Assembly: GCA_947034895.1 (NCBI GenBank)
Contig: OX344765.1
Location: 5,027,001-5,091,000, forward strand
Direction: 5' to 3'
DNA: 64,000 bases
From: Rhytidiadelphus loreus
Lineage: Eukaryota; Streptophyta; Bryopsida; Hypnales; Hylocomiaceae
Below, in pieces: positions 18,201 through 31,408 of this stretch. The notes under the pieces are model-generated. The model made no database searches and had not been told where the DNA came from. It saw only the letters and a program-made list of their open reading frames with translations. Positions within the stretch are counted from its first letter, which is position 1, and the number at the start of each line of letters is the position of its first letter. The position numbers and the translations under genes are program-made.

Positions 18201-18784
18201 GTGTGAATTATGCCGAGTTTTACAATCAGTAATTTAAAAAAAAAATCCAAATTTCTTAGCAAAGTACCATTTTTCAATAACTCAAAAAGGTCCCTCCACA
18301 ATGGTCCCTTGATGCTTGGAGAAGGGTGAAATCATGCTTTTCAGTAAATGCCGTGTTGCCACATCGAGTGGTGACGCACAAGTCAGAAGCATATTCTTGA
18401 AGATTGGTTGAAAATGCAAAAGGAACACCAAAGAGCATCAGAAAAAGACATGATAGGTGTGATAAGTAATTGTTTCCTCCATGGATCTCAATAGATTCAC
18501 CTATTTGTAACTGCAATCAACTCGTGCCTTCTACAAATGATCGTGAGTAGCTTTATATGAGAAAATGTGCATCATCTCCAAGAGACCGGAGTTATTTCTT
18601 ACTCATAGGATTTCCAACCCTACTATATCAGGAAAAAACAGTTAGGCATCAAGGAAGGCCCGCAAATTCAACCAGGGTCACCAATTTATTGAATAATAGT
18701 AATCACTACCTTATTTTCTAATGACACCAGGTCAACACCTCCACTTGCACAATTCAAGTGATTTCTAACCTTTTCGAAATTCAA
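15246..18784. other. Intergenic DNA, no supportable gene
   Basis: Mixed-composition DNA with short open frames only. No exon with clear splice sites plus a family motif, no RNA gene and no repeat termini were recognised. Confidence 0.45.
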
Positions 18785-19168
18785 ATGGCCACATTGAGGT
18801 TAGTGTGGCACCAGATTACAACCACATCCTGGCTATGCGACAGCCTTGTGCTGGGAACAGCGGTGGCCGTGATTTCCTCCACATGCACCTTGGCCTTCAC
18901 CTCGGCAATGATGCAGCTTCCAAAGTCGAGCCCTGAGGCTTCTTCATATTATGCTTCATCAAGTGCCATTCAAAAAGTGGTGGTCAGTAGTACATGCCTG
19001 GAATGTAATGCCTTACAGCTGTACAACAACATCACCAAGCCACCTGGGTACACCTCAACACTCCTGGAATTTGCATCGGATACCATGGTTACCGAAACTA
19101 TAATGTCCTTTGTTATATCTTTCATCATTGTGGCATTTGCATTGTTTTTGGCTCATGAAATGAGATGA
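18785..19168 (+). CDS. Small putative two-pass membrane protein
   Basis: An uninterrupted frame from ATG 18785 to TGA 19168 (about 127 residues); the same frame stays open upstream to a GTG at 18758. Two hydrophobic segments are visible: WLCDSLVLGTAVAVISSTCT near residues 16-35, and a C-terminal one, IMSFVISFIIVAFALFLA, just before the end. Between them lies a polar Ser-rich loop with a C-x2-C pair (TCLEC) and a possible N-glycosylation site (NIT). I do not recognise a family. It lies tail-to-tail with the minus-strand gene ending at 19475. It could be a single-exon gene, the last exon of a longer gene, or a chance frame. Confidence 0.35.
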   Translation: MATLRLVWHQITTTSWLCDSLVLGTAVAVISSTCTLAFTSAMMQLPKSSPEASSYYASSSAIQKVVVSSTCLECNALQLYNNITKPPGYTSTLLEFASDTMVTETIMSFVISFIIVAFALFLAHEMR

Positions 19169-19474
19169 CATTCTCGAAGTCGTCGGGAGTGGGAGCAGCT
19201 TGAAGTCTGGATGTAGGAGATCTTTACTAAGAACTTTATCACCTGCAAACACGGCATGCTGCAAGCACCCACCGTGGCGCTGACACTTTCTGCACCCTTC
19301 TGAAGAACTGAGCTCACTTCCACCCATGAGTCAACCTACTTCAGAAAGGGTGTGTATACAGGCCGTGAATGGGACATTAAGTATAATGAAATAGGTTTTC
19401 TTTTGGAGGATAGGAAGATGGGAAAGAAGGAAATGTGTACCGTTAAATGGTGTATCCAATGGGCATGAAATGCT

Positions 19475-22400
19475 TTACTGCCACCATATTCGGACATCAC
19501 CTTCAGCTATAAGCACATCCGTCCCACTCATTTTGAAAGCCGCGAGAAACGTTTCCTGGTCAACATCCTCCCGAAGCAAAATCTTGGGGCTACTTGCAAA
19601 CCAATCTGATACTACAAATTCTATACCCACTAAGTTCCGGATCTGGCTGGTTTTCAACGAAACATGGAGCGCCGAGAAAAGCTGTTTACTAAGGACCTGC
19701 ACGAGGCATGTCATGTTACCAAGAGGCTTGTTCCTTCTTAAGACGATTCTTGAGGAGCCATAGCTACCGCACTTGGCGTAGCAACACGCTGTCATTGGAC
19801 GATGATGGACCTCCAAACCCCGACTTCGGAAGTTCAATTGATTAAACCTAGAGTTGAACCTGCCAACTGCACTTGGTGGGAAGCTCTTCATATCACCATT
19901 GTACACCAACCCTCTCTCGGCTACTTTCAATTGCACTTCAGACTCCATTGGGGGTTCAGGACGTACACTAGTAAGATTAAGACAGTCTGCCTTAAAATGA
20001 GCATCCCCATCACTCGTGGAGAAATACAATCTTTGAGCCTGCAGATGAAAACCCTGAACTTTTGCAGAAACCCCACGTTGCAGGAACATGCTTGTGTCTT
20101 TGTGCAGCAGGACTTCCCCAGCTCCAGCTTGCACCTGTATATGCTCTTAATATTAGAGGTGGATTTTGATTGTTACCAAACGATAACAAGAATTCAGAAA
20201 ATTCCATCTGAGTAGTTGTACTCCGAAATGGAATAAATAAATGACAGAATGCGGCAAACAATAGTGGCGGCAAGTAGATTGAACGACAAGAGCTAGAAAA
20301 AATCGATTTCAAAACCAAGGACAACATATTTCATAGTGAAATCATGATAAATTATGGAGCAGATTCTCTTTATGATGTTGTCTGAAAGTTCCTGAAATGG
20401 TCAAATTTTACTGTAACCTTTTGCTGCACATTTACAGGATGCCATTCTTCCTCTTGAGAACAAGTGAATCTAGAACGAAGGAAATGCAGCTTGAATTTGG
20501 AGACTCTTAAACCACCAGCTTCCCTTAAAACCAACTCATAGAAAATCCAGGTCCCTTATTGGAGAACTATCCATAAATGCAGATTCAAACAGCATGATAG
20601 TAAAAACAAATCTTTACCTCCGAAAGCAATGCCGGGCATGAAAGGGATAGAAACCCTGGTGACGATATTCGCCCATTCGCCAAGTCAAAGACCAATCCTT
20701 CCTCGGCATTTACAATCACATCCACAGTATGACTTCTGGTAGATGCTTTGTTTCGACAGCTTACAGTTGCAGGGAAAAGTCTTTGTTTTCTCGCTGGCAA
20801 GAGTGCCAAAGAGCTTTTGCAGCTTAACTCAAATGTCCTCTTCATTATTCTGCCGAATACAGCACTTATTGCACATAATTTCTTCGTGGCCCATGACTTC
20901 AGATTGAGACTAAAGCCTACACCGTTTAGATATGTACCAGGGACCTTCACATGAGTATGGCATACAGATTGTCCGACATTCTGTGACTGGGCTCGTGAGG
21001 GTGGCAATCTTTGCCCATCCCCAACTGCTGTTAATACCGCTGCAACACTCGTGTGATTTGCTCCAACGGTACGCAAACCTGACCCTGATCCACCCGAGAT
21101 GGTGCTCATTCGTTTACGTTTATTACCTGAGCCCCCCAGCCGGAGGATTTGCGACACTGCCTCCCATGTCTACAAAATCACCACTATCAGCTGTATCAAT
21201 GGAGAGAGTCTTTAACTGCCTGCTTACACCAATTACAGAAAATTGTCAATACATACACGAGCAACAACTCACCAAGAGACTTGACCAAGCAGTTAATATC
21301 ACATTCCAACCGTATCGTGTATCTTTAAAAGCGAGTACATCAATTTGCAAAACAAAAGTGTTAAGCTTGATAGTCACTCTTGGTTGGACGGGTGACATGA
21401 ATTCAACATTAACTCAATATGAGGACTACATGAATCTAATGCCAATCAGCTTAACCTTCAGAACTTTGTCGATCTAAGGGAGGGGCGTCTCTCTTTTCGC
21501 GATGAAACTTTAATTGATTAAACCAAGCATTGATTTTTCATCCACCAACAATTCATTGAGGTAAGCCTGTACTAACCAACACTTTGCAGTGCAGAGTTGC
21601 TCCTGTTGTCTTCTCCGCAACCTTCAAATTCCCTAAAAAAAAAAAAACATTCCAGATTAGGTGCTCCTTACCAGAAAGAATTCCTTGCCAATAATCCAGA
21701 CTGCATCAAGCAGACTTCAACTCCATCGCCATCATTGCTAATTGCACCAAAAATATCATAAGCAGCAGCATTTCCAAACCCATGACCGGGCTGATCCGAT
21801 CAACATAAATGCTTGAGCCAATCCTCAACCAAAATTTTGGACCTGTCATCTACAACATGAGCTGAAAAAAATAAGTACCTAAGACTTGGAGCACAGAGTG
21901 GGGATGGGAAACTGCATCAATTGTTGCCACATCCGCTTGGAACTTATAAGCTCTCTCACCTCGAACATAAACCTCTCCATTCACCTGTTCAAGCATTCAG
22001 ATCATTCAAGGTCTCGTTGGTAAGCTGACATAAGAAGATGCTAAACAAGGTCGAGGAATTTGACATGTTGAATGTTAGCCATCATAAGCCCAACGCTTCA
22101 ACCAAAACTACACCACAGGGGAGTTCAAACCCTTGCAGTGATCGAGCATTCTACATCGCTGAAAAAGAAATTTCTACGAAAGTGGACTTCTGAATAGATG
22201 ACAACTTACTGTAGTTGCTGTGCCAGAGGCCAAATTAGGTGAATAGACAATGGAAGAAGATGTAATCCGCCAAGAAGGCAGACAAAGCCCAGTGTCCTTG
22301 TCTGGCTCCGCATAATGCTGAAGAACAATACCGGATGCATGGACCTGCCCTTCCGAAGGTGCCATAAACTCCTCACCACAATGCCTCCTATACCAACGAA

Positions 22401-22728
22401 TCCTGCATATTTAAAGAACCATGCATTTAGGGTTTAGAACAATTCATCGAAGCGCTTCTGGACCACAAATGCGCAATATAAACTTCCAATTCAAAAACCA
22501 AAACTCGAAAAAAATCTCAGAACTAATAATTTTGAGTATCATCATACTGAAATGAATCATTCACGAATAAATCTACCAGATAATTCCGCAGTAAAATCGT
22601 CAGCGGCAATTAGACCACCAACTCAACCCCTGAATCGCCATAAATTTCTCACAGTTGTATCCACCTAGAGCTGAAAATCCAAGCGCCACACATTTCAGGA
22701 ACCTTAGCCGATGATGAGGAAACTCCAT
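19475..22728 (-). CDS. Unrecognised seven-exon plant gene
   Basis: Minus-strand exons with canonical splice sites join in frame: 22728-22703, 22402-22210, 21984-21879, 21700-21672, 21621-21583, 21169-20618, 20134-19475 (stop). The product is about 534 residues. The start ATG 22728 was chosen because it alone gives a phase that reads MEFPHHRL into RIRWYRRHCGEEF. Other visible parts are VNGEVYVRGERAYKFQAD, a basic patch GNKRKRMS (possible nuclear signal), a Ser/Gly-rich linker, FDLANGRISSPGFLSLSCP, and a C-terminal half with AQRLYFSTSDGD and LREDVDQETFLAAF. No transmembrane segment is obvious. I do not recognise the family. Exon 5 has an alternative acceptor 9-10 bases upstream, but it would bring in an early stop, so the downstream one is preferred. 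The consistent phases over seven exons argue for a real, intact gene. Confidence 0.65.
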
Positions 22729-24815
22729 CATCGAAGACCCGCATCTCCATAATCACCTCAACACACACAATTCCAACGGGACGAATATCAAATATCCGGA
22801 CATTTCCAGCTCAAATTTTGTCCAAAAACTTGGCGGTTCGTTCATTGAGCGTCTGTCGAAATTGCGGTAGCAGCCGCGGAGCTCCGCAAATACAAATTCT
22901 ACATCGGAATCGGAATACGAAATTGGGTTTAGCTGAAGTACACTGACACTGACGAGGATCGAAACCCTAATTCTGGGCAAGTTCTGCGTGGAACGATAGA
23001 CAACTTTGATTCCTTCGTTGTTCACGATGCTGAGATTTTAGCCTTTCTTAGCGTAGACATCCCCTTCACCGTGCACTAACTGATTTGTTGCAAGAATTTG
23101 CAATTGAAGTGGACTAAAGTGAGGACCCCAAAACCAACACTTTTTGCTTGTGCACCTAATTACTATTATTACAATGGTCAAATTTCCATATTTTCTTGTT
23201 GTTGGCACTTGAAAGGTGGTTCCAATGCACCAAAGAATGTGACATTTGGATATCCTATGCAAAAGTTATGATGGAACAAAGTTTAGTTTTAAAATAATTC
23301 CTTCCGCATAGGTACATAATTGATTTTGGAAGAGTGAAGATGGTCGTTTAGGATTAGTGGCACATTTGGAGGTGCCCATCTTATACTTTTAGTGCATCGT
23401 CAAGGAATGAAATTTGTTTGGTCATTGACATACTTATATTATAATATTATAGTTTATTTTTATCCTTCATACAAATGGAATCTTAATGTTGGAATGACAA
23501 ATATTTTTGTAAATTGTTAAATGGTTGCTACTTGCAAATGATACACTACAATTTTTTGAAGAGTTGTGTCAACATCCAAAAATAATCTAAATCGTGTTTG
23601 TATACAATCTTGAAATCATCTCAAATGGGACTTATTAGAAGCTTCATTAAAAAAGACACATGTTAGTTACTTCCTAAGTGCCATGTATGATTCTTACAAT
23701 GAATATCAAAACTTTGATTCTTTTTTGGTGCTCATTTAAGTTAAGACATACCCAAATTTAAGCGAAAAGTGAAATTGAATTAAGGTAGAGTTAGAATTTT
23801 AGAAGATGGTTACATACTTGTTCAATGGTGCAAAATCAAACTAATTAATTACTAGTAGAATAGTTGCTGCAACATTTGCATCAACACCCCATTGCACAAG
23901 AAAACATAGTATTTTCTTAAGTTTATTAGAACTCAATTTTAAACTCAACAATACTTCCAAACATAAACATAAATATATAAATATGAAAACATGACCTCTC
24001 TTAATGCAAACATGACATTGGATTGAGACACCATACACTTAATATAATAAATCTTAAAGACCAATTGCTCAACTTTGCATTCATTAGGGTTGTAATTCAA
24101 GGGAGTTCATTTTACAATGTAGTTTAGGTGGTTCAAGGGACTTTGTGTGAGGCACAAGTAGAATAGTATTTAATAGTCTACTTCTTCAGGAATGCATAAT
24201 TATGTCCCCACCTAGTGAAAGTTTTATGTTTTCCTAAAAACTTACTTTGAAAACCCCACAAATTTAATAAATTTTTTAGAAATAAAAGTTCTTCTTGAAT
24301 TTTTCTAAATTGAGATTTCCTTTTCTATAAAAATAAAATATGTAGCCCTTAGCATATTTTCTAAGGTAGTACAATAGTAACAATATCAATAATAGGGATA
24401 TTCACCTTATAATGAAAGCCAGCAGATTTCCACAGTTGCTAAACAATGTTATGATTGTGACTAGATCGACTATGACTATTAATGTATAATAAACATTTTT
24501 TTTGCCAATAGCAAATCTTAAATATAATCAACATTCACTTGTACGGTACATAAATTTTAAGGAGTTCCGCTAGATTTAGTACAAAATGATTACATAAATA
24601 GTCCAATGATTCTTGAGAATGAACATGAGGTTTTAACGGCATTACAAAAAATAGCTGATCAAAGTTTAAGACCTCTGAAAATAGGGAATTATTGATTGCA
24701 ACGAGTGCCATCCAGAGATTGATCACCTCAAGTTGACCGAGTAGAAGAGTAGTGAAAAACAATACCAAAGTACATTGGGTTTTTTTTTCAATATCGGGAA
24801 TCTTATATAATATAC
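22729..24815. other. 5' flank of the minus-strand gene, then AT-rich DNA
   Basis: 22729-23040 is of genic composition and is probably the leader of the minus-strand gene; the minus-strand frame 23025-22753 runs through it without a motif. 23,041-24,815 is AT-rich with no supportable exon. The minus-strand frame 24768-24535, just downstream of the BABAM1-like exons, may hold a decayed or diverged continuation, but I could not align it. Confidence 0.4.
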
Positions 24816-25317
24816 ATCTTGGGGGCAGTTGTCATATGTAGGCTTGTCTTGTAAATATAGGGCATCAAATGAGAACATACGCTGCTTGTCTGGCCATTGC
24901 ATTGCAACCTCGATTGGCACCGATGATCTGCAATATATGAGCACCTGCAAAGTGTACAATAATATTAGCCAATTGATTACCTCAAAACCGGGGACTAAAA
25001 TAGGTGTGGGTCATAGAAATTTGAATGGATGAGATAGTCCACATTGCAAAGCCCTACACCATTCAGTCTTTACATTGATACTACAACAACGTTGAACTTT
25101 GAAAACTATGATATTTTCTAGACAATTATAAAACTTTGATTGGTGAAGTCAACTTTACCACTCTAAGCTTTCTGTTCAAAGCTATGGAGTGTTGTGCCTC
25201 TATAGCTGCCATACGAAAAAGCTCAAATAGATCACAATGAGGATACATCCCAGAAGTAGCTAGCCCACACACAACTTGGCCAATGATGTCAATGTCCTTG
25301 GTAAATCCGCGTTTTAG
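24816..25317 (-). CDS. BABAM1: BABAM1/MERIT40-like gene, two recognisable exons
   Basis: BABAM1 (MERIT40) is a VWA-like scaffold of the BRISC/BRCA1-A deubiquitinase complexes that remove K63-linked ubiquitin, acting in DNA damage response and signalling. Two minus-strand exons are clear: 25317-25159 (53 codons) and 24944-24816 (43 codons), both phase 0 with good acceptors and donors. The first reads GFTKDIDIIGQVVCGLATSG, then DLFELFRMAAIEAQHS and LNRKLRV. The second reads VLIYCRSSVPIEV, then QRMFSFDALYLQDKP and DNCPQD. From memory, these follow the plant BABAM1 pattern DLTxLFRxAAHEAKKSRAQNRILRV, then ILIYCRSS, LFTLDVxYLHDKP and NCPQEVYDAL. The usual SRAQ is replaced by SIALNRKL here. The N-terminal VWA start and the C-terminus were not found. 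A CACTA element begins about 600 bp upstream, so missing 5' exons may lie beyond it. The gene may be functional with a giant intron, or a relic. Confidence 0.65.
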
Positions 25318-27484
25318 CTGCAGCAAAACATGCAACGAAACATGTCAGACTCAATCCCTCAAAGCATATATAGATAAAAAAAACCTAGTGCTTCTAACTA
25401 CATAGCAAAAACCAGTGTAATCTTCACTAGCTTAATATAAGGTAGAGGATACTAAAATCAAAAGGAACTGATTCCACTTCTTATACTGTTACCAACAACA
25501 ACTCATCTATTTATACACTCAGTTGGAATAATCAACAATTAGTGTATCTATGACTTGGCTAAATATCTTACCACTCACCTTCAAATGGAAAAGCCCGGGT
25601 CTACTATCACTTAGTGGCCTATAACTTTTCCGATTTGAAATTGCACAAAAAATTCATACAAAATGACCAAAATTGGATCCAACAGAGTTGGTTTTTGAAC
25701 CCAAAGTGATCTCTCCATAGTTCTATACTGATTCCCAAAGAAAGCATACTCTCAAATATCGTAAAGTCATGCAAATAGTATCCTAAACTTCATATCACAA
25801 ACAAAATACCATCCTTCATGTCAAGACAACACCAACAGATGGATCCCAGTTCATTAGCCCTTTGTGCACAACTAATAGGAAAACACCAAATGGCCTTATC
25901 TCGCAGTTATTGCCGCCTACACTATAAGAAAACTGTGTTTTTTTGGATGTCGGACCCAAAACGTAGCATGTCTTTGGCTAGACATACTATGTCCACATGA
26001 ACATTGAGATGTTTATTAGATAGATGCAATGAAAGTGTACGTTTATGTGGATGTTGTAGAAAATAGAGGAAAATTATGGTCATAGCATGTAGGTGCTAGC
26101 AAAAACAACTATGCCGTTAAAGACATGACTGCAGACATAATGATGTTTCAAAGATTGTCCGAGAAAACAATCATTGTCACGTCAGCATCCCTAGTTCATT
26201 TTAACCGTGGGTAAATTAGTAGAAATTACTATAGTCTAGAAGAAAATAATTGCCCAAGGTGGAAAAAAAAGATGATGGGCAGGTAGTTTGGGGGAAAAAA
26301 GCTAATGTGGCATGTGACGTGGTATATGACATGAAAATTCAATGACGTGGACATGAAAAATGCTGACATGGAAATTTAGTGACATGGACATGAAAAATGC
26401 TGACGTGGCATCTGACGTGACATTGTCTGAGAAGATTGATGTTGTTTTGAGTAACATCAACTTAGACGTCAACAAAAAATTTGATACTATTTTTGTCGAC
26501 ATCTATTTAGATGTCTTTTGACACATTTTTTGAGATGTCAGCTTTGACATCGAAACATTTTGCAACATCAACTTTGACATACACCATAAAAAATAGCCCA
26601 TACAAAATACATAATACATTGTACAAAATACACAATACATTATACACAATACACCATATACAATATTTGGTATTTATGTCACATTACTTAAAAGCCAATT
26701 ATTGTGTGTAAATAGACATGAAAAAACATACTATTTATACAAGTAAGGCTGTAGGAGGCATGACAAACTATATGGGATATGTAATTTTTCAAAATTATAC
26801 AAAGCTATCAAACTTGACATCTTAGTTGATATTGCAAAAAACATCTAGACATCTCAATTGATGTCTCAGTTGATGTCGAAAAAAACATTGTTAAACTTTT
26901 TGAATGGTGTCTAGGTGTGTTGATGTGGCATGCCACCTCATCCTTGTTGGATGCCATATTTTTTGATATTTTTCGAATTTGAGTCCATTTAAGTGAAGTG
27001 AAGTTTGCCAAGTTTAGTTTATACTATGATTTATTTTTTATTATCATGGAGTTGGGATGCACCCAAGCCAAATGAAAATAAAAAATAAAAAGTAAATCAA
27101 ATGCCACATCACTTGGCACTTTTTTAATTTTTTTAATTTCTTTTAATTTCAAAAAAAACTTGTCTAATGGCTGACCTTCCCCTGCATTTAATATTTGGTC
27201 AGGGTTTTACTTCAATCCATAGTAACTTTCTCTAATTTAACCGAAGTTAAACCAAAAGCTCTTGCCAACGTGGCATTTCTGTGTTTTCTTGGATGTTGTA
27301 CAAAACACAACTATGTTTTTCTTGATGTCTTTTAGAACATTACCGTTGCATAAGACATCAATTTGTTCCACTTGTGACATGCAAACGTTTTTTGAAACAT
27401 CGAACTTAATTCTACCTCCTATGGCTGCAATCCCATCTTTGTGCTCTTGTTTTGAAAAACATCCTTGTTTGTTGCTAACGTTCA

Positions 27485-27508
27485 AAAAATTGCGGGTTTC
27501 TTATAGTG
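27485..27508. mobile_element. Internal CACTA-type right terminus
   Basis: The sequence ending at 27508 reads, in reverse complement, CACTATAAGAAACCCGCAAT, followed by a T-run. This is a terminus of a sister subfamily, closer to the left end at 33384 than to the host element's own ends. No left partner or target duplication was found (the following bases are AAC). It marks a nested or recombined copy inside the 5.15-kb element. Confidence 0.6.
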
Positions 27509-29859
27509 AACCTTCCTTGTTCAGATGATGTCACATACACATTACACCCAACATCCACAATCATTATTTTTGTCACCCGATGACTGTTTTCAAGACAACA
27601 GTTCCTTGTAGGAGACATAGAAGTAGACAAGCTGCCCTATCCTTCAGATGTTCTACATGACATTTGCAAGCTATCACACATATATACAAAAAACATGGAC
27701 GTATTAACCCCTAAAGGACCATTGTCCCCTCGGGGGACAAATGTGTTTTTGGGCAGGTACCTACGAGCTGAAATTTTGTTGTGATTTTTTGAAACTTCTT
27801 TTGGAAATGGAAAAATTGATAAGCTTTGTGGTAATATAATTTTTTTCACAATTGGTGCCCGGGAACAAAAGTTATGACCAAATAAGCTCAAACGAGGGGA
27901 TGGGCAGTCCGGGCAGCAAAAAAAAATGACAAAAATTTGAATTTTTTTTAAAATATTTTTTTCTCATAGATTATATTTTTGTCTATCTATAAAGCTTTGA
28001 TTCATTTCATTTGGATTTGTTATGAGCAAGTTATGGACATTCTTGTTTTTCAGGCAGTTAGAGCATCTTCTTGAAAAAAATAACTTGTAGGATTCATTTT
28101 TTAATGCAATTTTTTTTTTTTTCAATTTTTTCTTACATGGTCTGATTTATTTTCTAGAACAATCCCACCATTGAGATTAGTGCATTTTTATTCCATCTAA
28201 AATATATTAATATTTTAGATTTTCCTTCTATCTTGTACCTATTTCTATTTAACAATTTTTTTAAGAATGATACTTAAGTTTTTTTGAATTTTTTTTCCCT
28301 AGACTCTCAACTCAATTCTCCACCATAATGATTTAAAGCTCAAAACTCTGTAGTGCAAAAGTTTTAAGTTAAAAATGTTCAAAGTAAGAAAATCTAGTCC
28401 TACAAGGTGCTGAAAACTTATTTTTTTCACTTTAAACTCAGATATCTTGCAATCTGTGCAGTCAAAAATTCTAAATTTTTTTCCACACACTCTCATACTA
28501 GTTAGATGTAAGATCCTACGGTTAGATATGAAAAAAAACAATTTTCATTTTTTTTCACTCTTTGCTATAGATATGGCAGTTTTGACTGTTTTTTGGCAGG
28601 AAAAAGACCTTGGTCCTTCAAAGGTTAAGCTTCAACCTCAGGAATTGCGTTGTCACCTACAATGACAAAGTAGGCTCTTTTTTCATCTATGGAATGTTAC
28701 ATTGAGTCAACTTCTTGCATTGGTTGTAGTCCATCAAAGTCCTATCATTTTGCAATTGAACCATGTTCAGGATGGATTGGGTAGAGTATAGTGCCTTCCA
28801 TTACTCCTAACCTCTGTTCGGCACACAACTTTCCAAAATGTTCAATTTTCTTTCTCACAAATGTCAACCACTCTGCAAAAGGTAAGAATTTTATTTAGAA
28901 GGGATAACAAACAACTCTTTGTGGTTGCAAGAGCCTTGACTATAGATAAAAAACTCCACATCCCTTCCATCTCTAGGCCTTTGTCAAGATGTATTCCTTG
29001 CATGATACATTGCTTGGTATCATTTAGAGCACTGGTCTAAACAATTGTATACAATGCCTTAACACCATATATGAGAACTACAAATGTCTACATTGTTGTT
29101 TTTTGATCGGTGTCTAAGTTTGTAAAGACAACTAGCTACGACATCTACTTATATATTAGTGTTGATACCAACATCATAGGAGACATCAACATGTACTTTT
29201 GATGTTTTCCATGACGTCTTAGAAAATGTCTAGACGTTTAAATGCAATCTGCATTTTTACTTGTAACAATTCTTGTGTTTTCCATATCCCATATTGTTTG
29301 TCTAACTTTCCACCATCCCTCTTGTATAAAGACGTTGTCTCTCCTCTCTATATAATTACATCAAGTGGCTTTTAAGTCATGTACTATAATATCCAAATAT
29401 AATGTATTTTGTTTGGCATATTTTGTATGGTGTATTTTGTATTGTATATGGTGTACTATGTATGACATATTGTATTGGACATTTTAAAAATACATTTGGA
29501 GTCATATGACATAATTCTTAATACAGTGTATTTTGTATGGCATATTATGTATTGTATATGGTATATTATGTACGGTGTATTATATATTAAATGTTGTATT
29601 GTATATTGGGTGAATGCAAGAAACACCGGTACTATTTGGCGTCACAATTGGAATGACGGAGATGCAATTTGCCATATCTTTTGGGAAATGAAGTCCATGT
29701 ACTTGAAATTTTTATTGGAGATGGCTAACTTGGAAGTCCTCAGATTCCTTACTTTTGAAAATTTTTGAAAAAAAATCCTTTAATTAAATTGTAATTTACC
29801 TAATTTGTTACACTTTGCGTTTTAGGGTTTTTTAGTACTGTGGAGCATCCAAAAATGAT

Positions 29860-30250
29860 GATGTACGTCTAGGATTGTTGTGGGCTATTGCCACAATAGA
29901 AGGGCATGTGCCCACCAAAGGGCATTCAAAAAAACACAATTCTTTGTCTTCAACATGCATGCAAATAGGGGTCCCTTGCCCATAGCGCTCCTAACATTTA
30001 TGATGGTTTCAATTTTTAGTTTTTGGTGAAATGTAATCACTATCAAGTCTCTACAAATGGCCAATTTTTAGTTTTTTTTTATTCATGATTTTCTAATTAT
30101 TATTAATTTATACTTAATTTTATCTACTTTTTGTGACAAATTGTCATTTTTTTCAAAGAGTACTATTTCAGTATTATTAAGTACTCAAAAGTACTATTGA
30201 CCATTGATTTTTCAGATCAATGGCTGAGATTGCTCTGTTTTGCAGTACTA
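29860..30250 (+). repeat. Dispersed repeat, arm 1 of an inverted pair
   Basis: This segment matches, in inverted orientation, 34395-34800. Shared stretches include the region around CAAAGGGCATTCAAAAAAACA, GGTTTC with the following AT-rich block, TGACAAATTGTCATTTTTTT, the AGTACTATTTCA/AATATTAAGTACTCAAAAGT block, and GCTGAGATTGCTC. Identity is high by eye. The copy carries AGTACT-type words at its inner end. Confidence 0.75.
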
Positions 30251-31408
30251 GTAGTATTAGGCAGAAAAAACATAGTTTTGGCAGAATGCTCCCTAAATCG
30301 TTCGGTGTTTCTTGCATCTACCCTATTATGAAATTTGGATGTGCATTATGTAGGACTTGTGTAATTGTCCGTATTGACATTATGCCAAATAGCACATTTG
30401 ACCACATAAATGTCAAAAGTGACATCATTTTGTTCTTCTAAATCATATTGGACGTTGCAAAAAATATTTATGGTGAAATTAGGACATCTACAATGACATC
30501 CCACAACATCTAGATGTTTAAGTTGACGTCTCAATAAATGTCTAAACATCTATAATGATGTCTTAAAAAACGTCTAGACGTCTAAGTTGATGTCTTAGAA
30601 AACATCTAGATGTCTAAGTTGATGTCTTTCAAAACGTCTAGACGTCTAAGTTGATGTCTTCAAAAACAATATTAAATTTCTTAAACGACAGGAAAATGGA
30701 TTGATGTGGCAAAGAAATGTGCTGACGTGGCATGCCACATCATCCTTACTAAATGTAATGTCAGATGCCACCTCAGATGCCACGTCATGAACAAGAATGG
30801 ATGAAAAAAAATCCTACATGGCTTCCTGTGCATGCGTGGCATTTAGGTGGCAGCCACATGGCGACCTTTCAGGACCCCGTTGACCTATGTTTTTTGTGAT
30901 GTCTAGTGGAAATTTTGTGATGTCCGGCCAGATTTTCGATGTTTTTGGCACGTCTGCGCGGGACGCGATTTTTTAGACGTCCTTACAGACGTAGATAAAC
31001 GTCAACAGAGACGTGCGGAATTGCGGATGTCTAAATCTCCAAATTTCAAAAAACACAGTTTTCTTATAGTGCTAGTTCGCATTTTAAGTCCTTGATATGG
31101 AGCTGGCCAAACTTGAAAAAACTATGTACCCTTTCAAACCCTAAACCCTTGTGTTTCCAGTTTTTGGCAACAAGAAGCTACAATGCAGGGATCCAAGCTG
31201 CAATTGATAACGAATCACACCTCGATTGGGGCGCCAAACCCTACAGACTTGACTATTGACTAAAGAACAAAAGAGTAAGAAGGCAGTGCAGAAATCATAC
31301 CCAAGACGCCGAGTTCCGAAGTGACCAGGATTAAGTTTAGAGGGATCTCCTTTAGGGCATTTGAAGCAAGGATATAGTACTCCAGTGTAAGCACAACCAC
31401 CTGACCTT

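Larger units (their letters stand above)
25920..31071. mobile_element. Non-autonomous CACTA (EnSpm/CMC) DNA transposon, 5.15 kb
   Basis: The left end CACTATAAGAAAACTGTG at 25920 is matched by its exact reverse complement ending at 31071, with the match continuing through a T-run to about 24 bp. Flanking bases are CTA at 25917-25919 and CTA at 31072-31074, the 3-bp target duplication expected of CACTA elements. Subterminal regions are packed with short direct and inverted words around GACATCTAGACGTCTAAG and GACGTGGCATGCCAC (26.3-26.9 and 30.5-30.8 kb), the usual transposase-binding subterminal repeats of this superfamily. No transposase frame was found inside, so it is non-autonomous or gutted. 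It is not simple: another right terminus of the family lies inside at 27508, and part of an inverted repeat shared with 34.4-34.8 kb lies at 29.86-30.25 kb. It sits upstream of, and probably within an intron of, the minus-strand BABAM1-like gene. Confidence 0.9.

Noticed and set aside
22703..22750. ATG 22750 as start of the minus-strand gene
   Set aside because: Its phase would hit a stop early in exon 2; ATG 22728 joins cleanly.
25920..27508. A 1.6-kb CACTA element using the internal right end
   Set aside because: Flanking triplets differ (CTA versus AAC) and the terminal sequences belong to different subfamilies; 31071 gives a perfect match and duplication.
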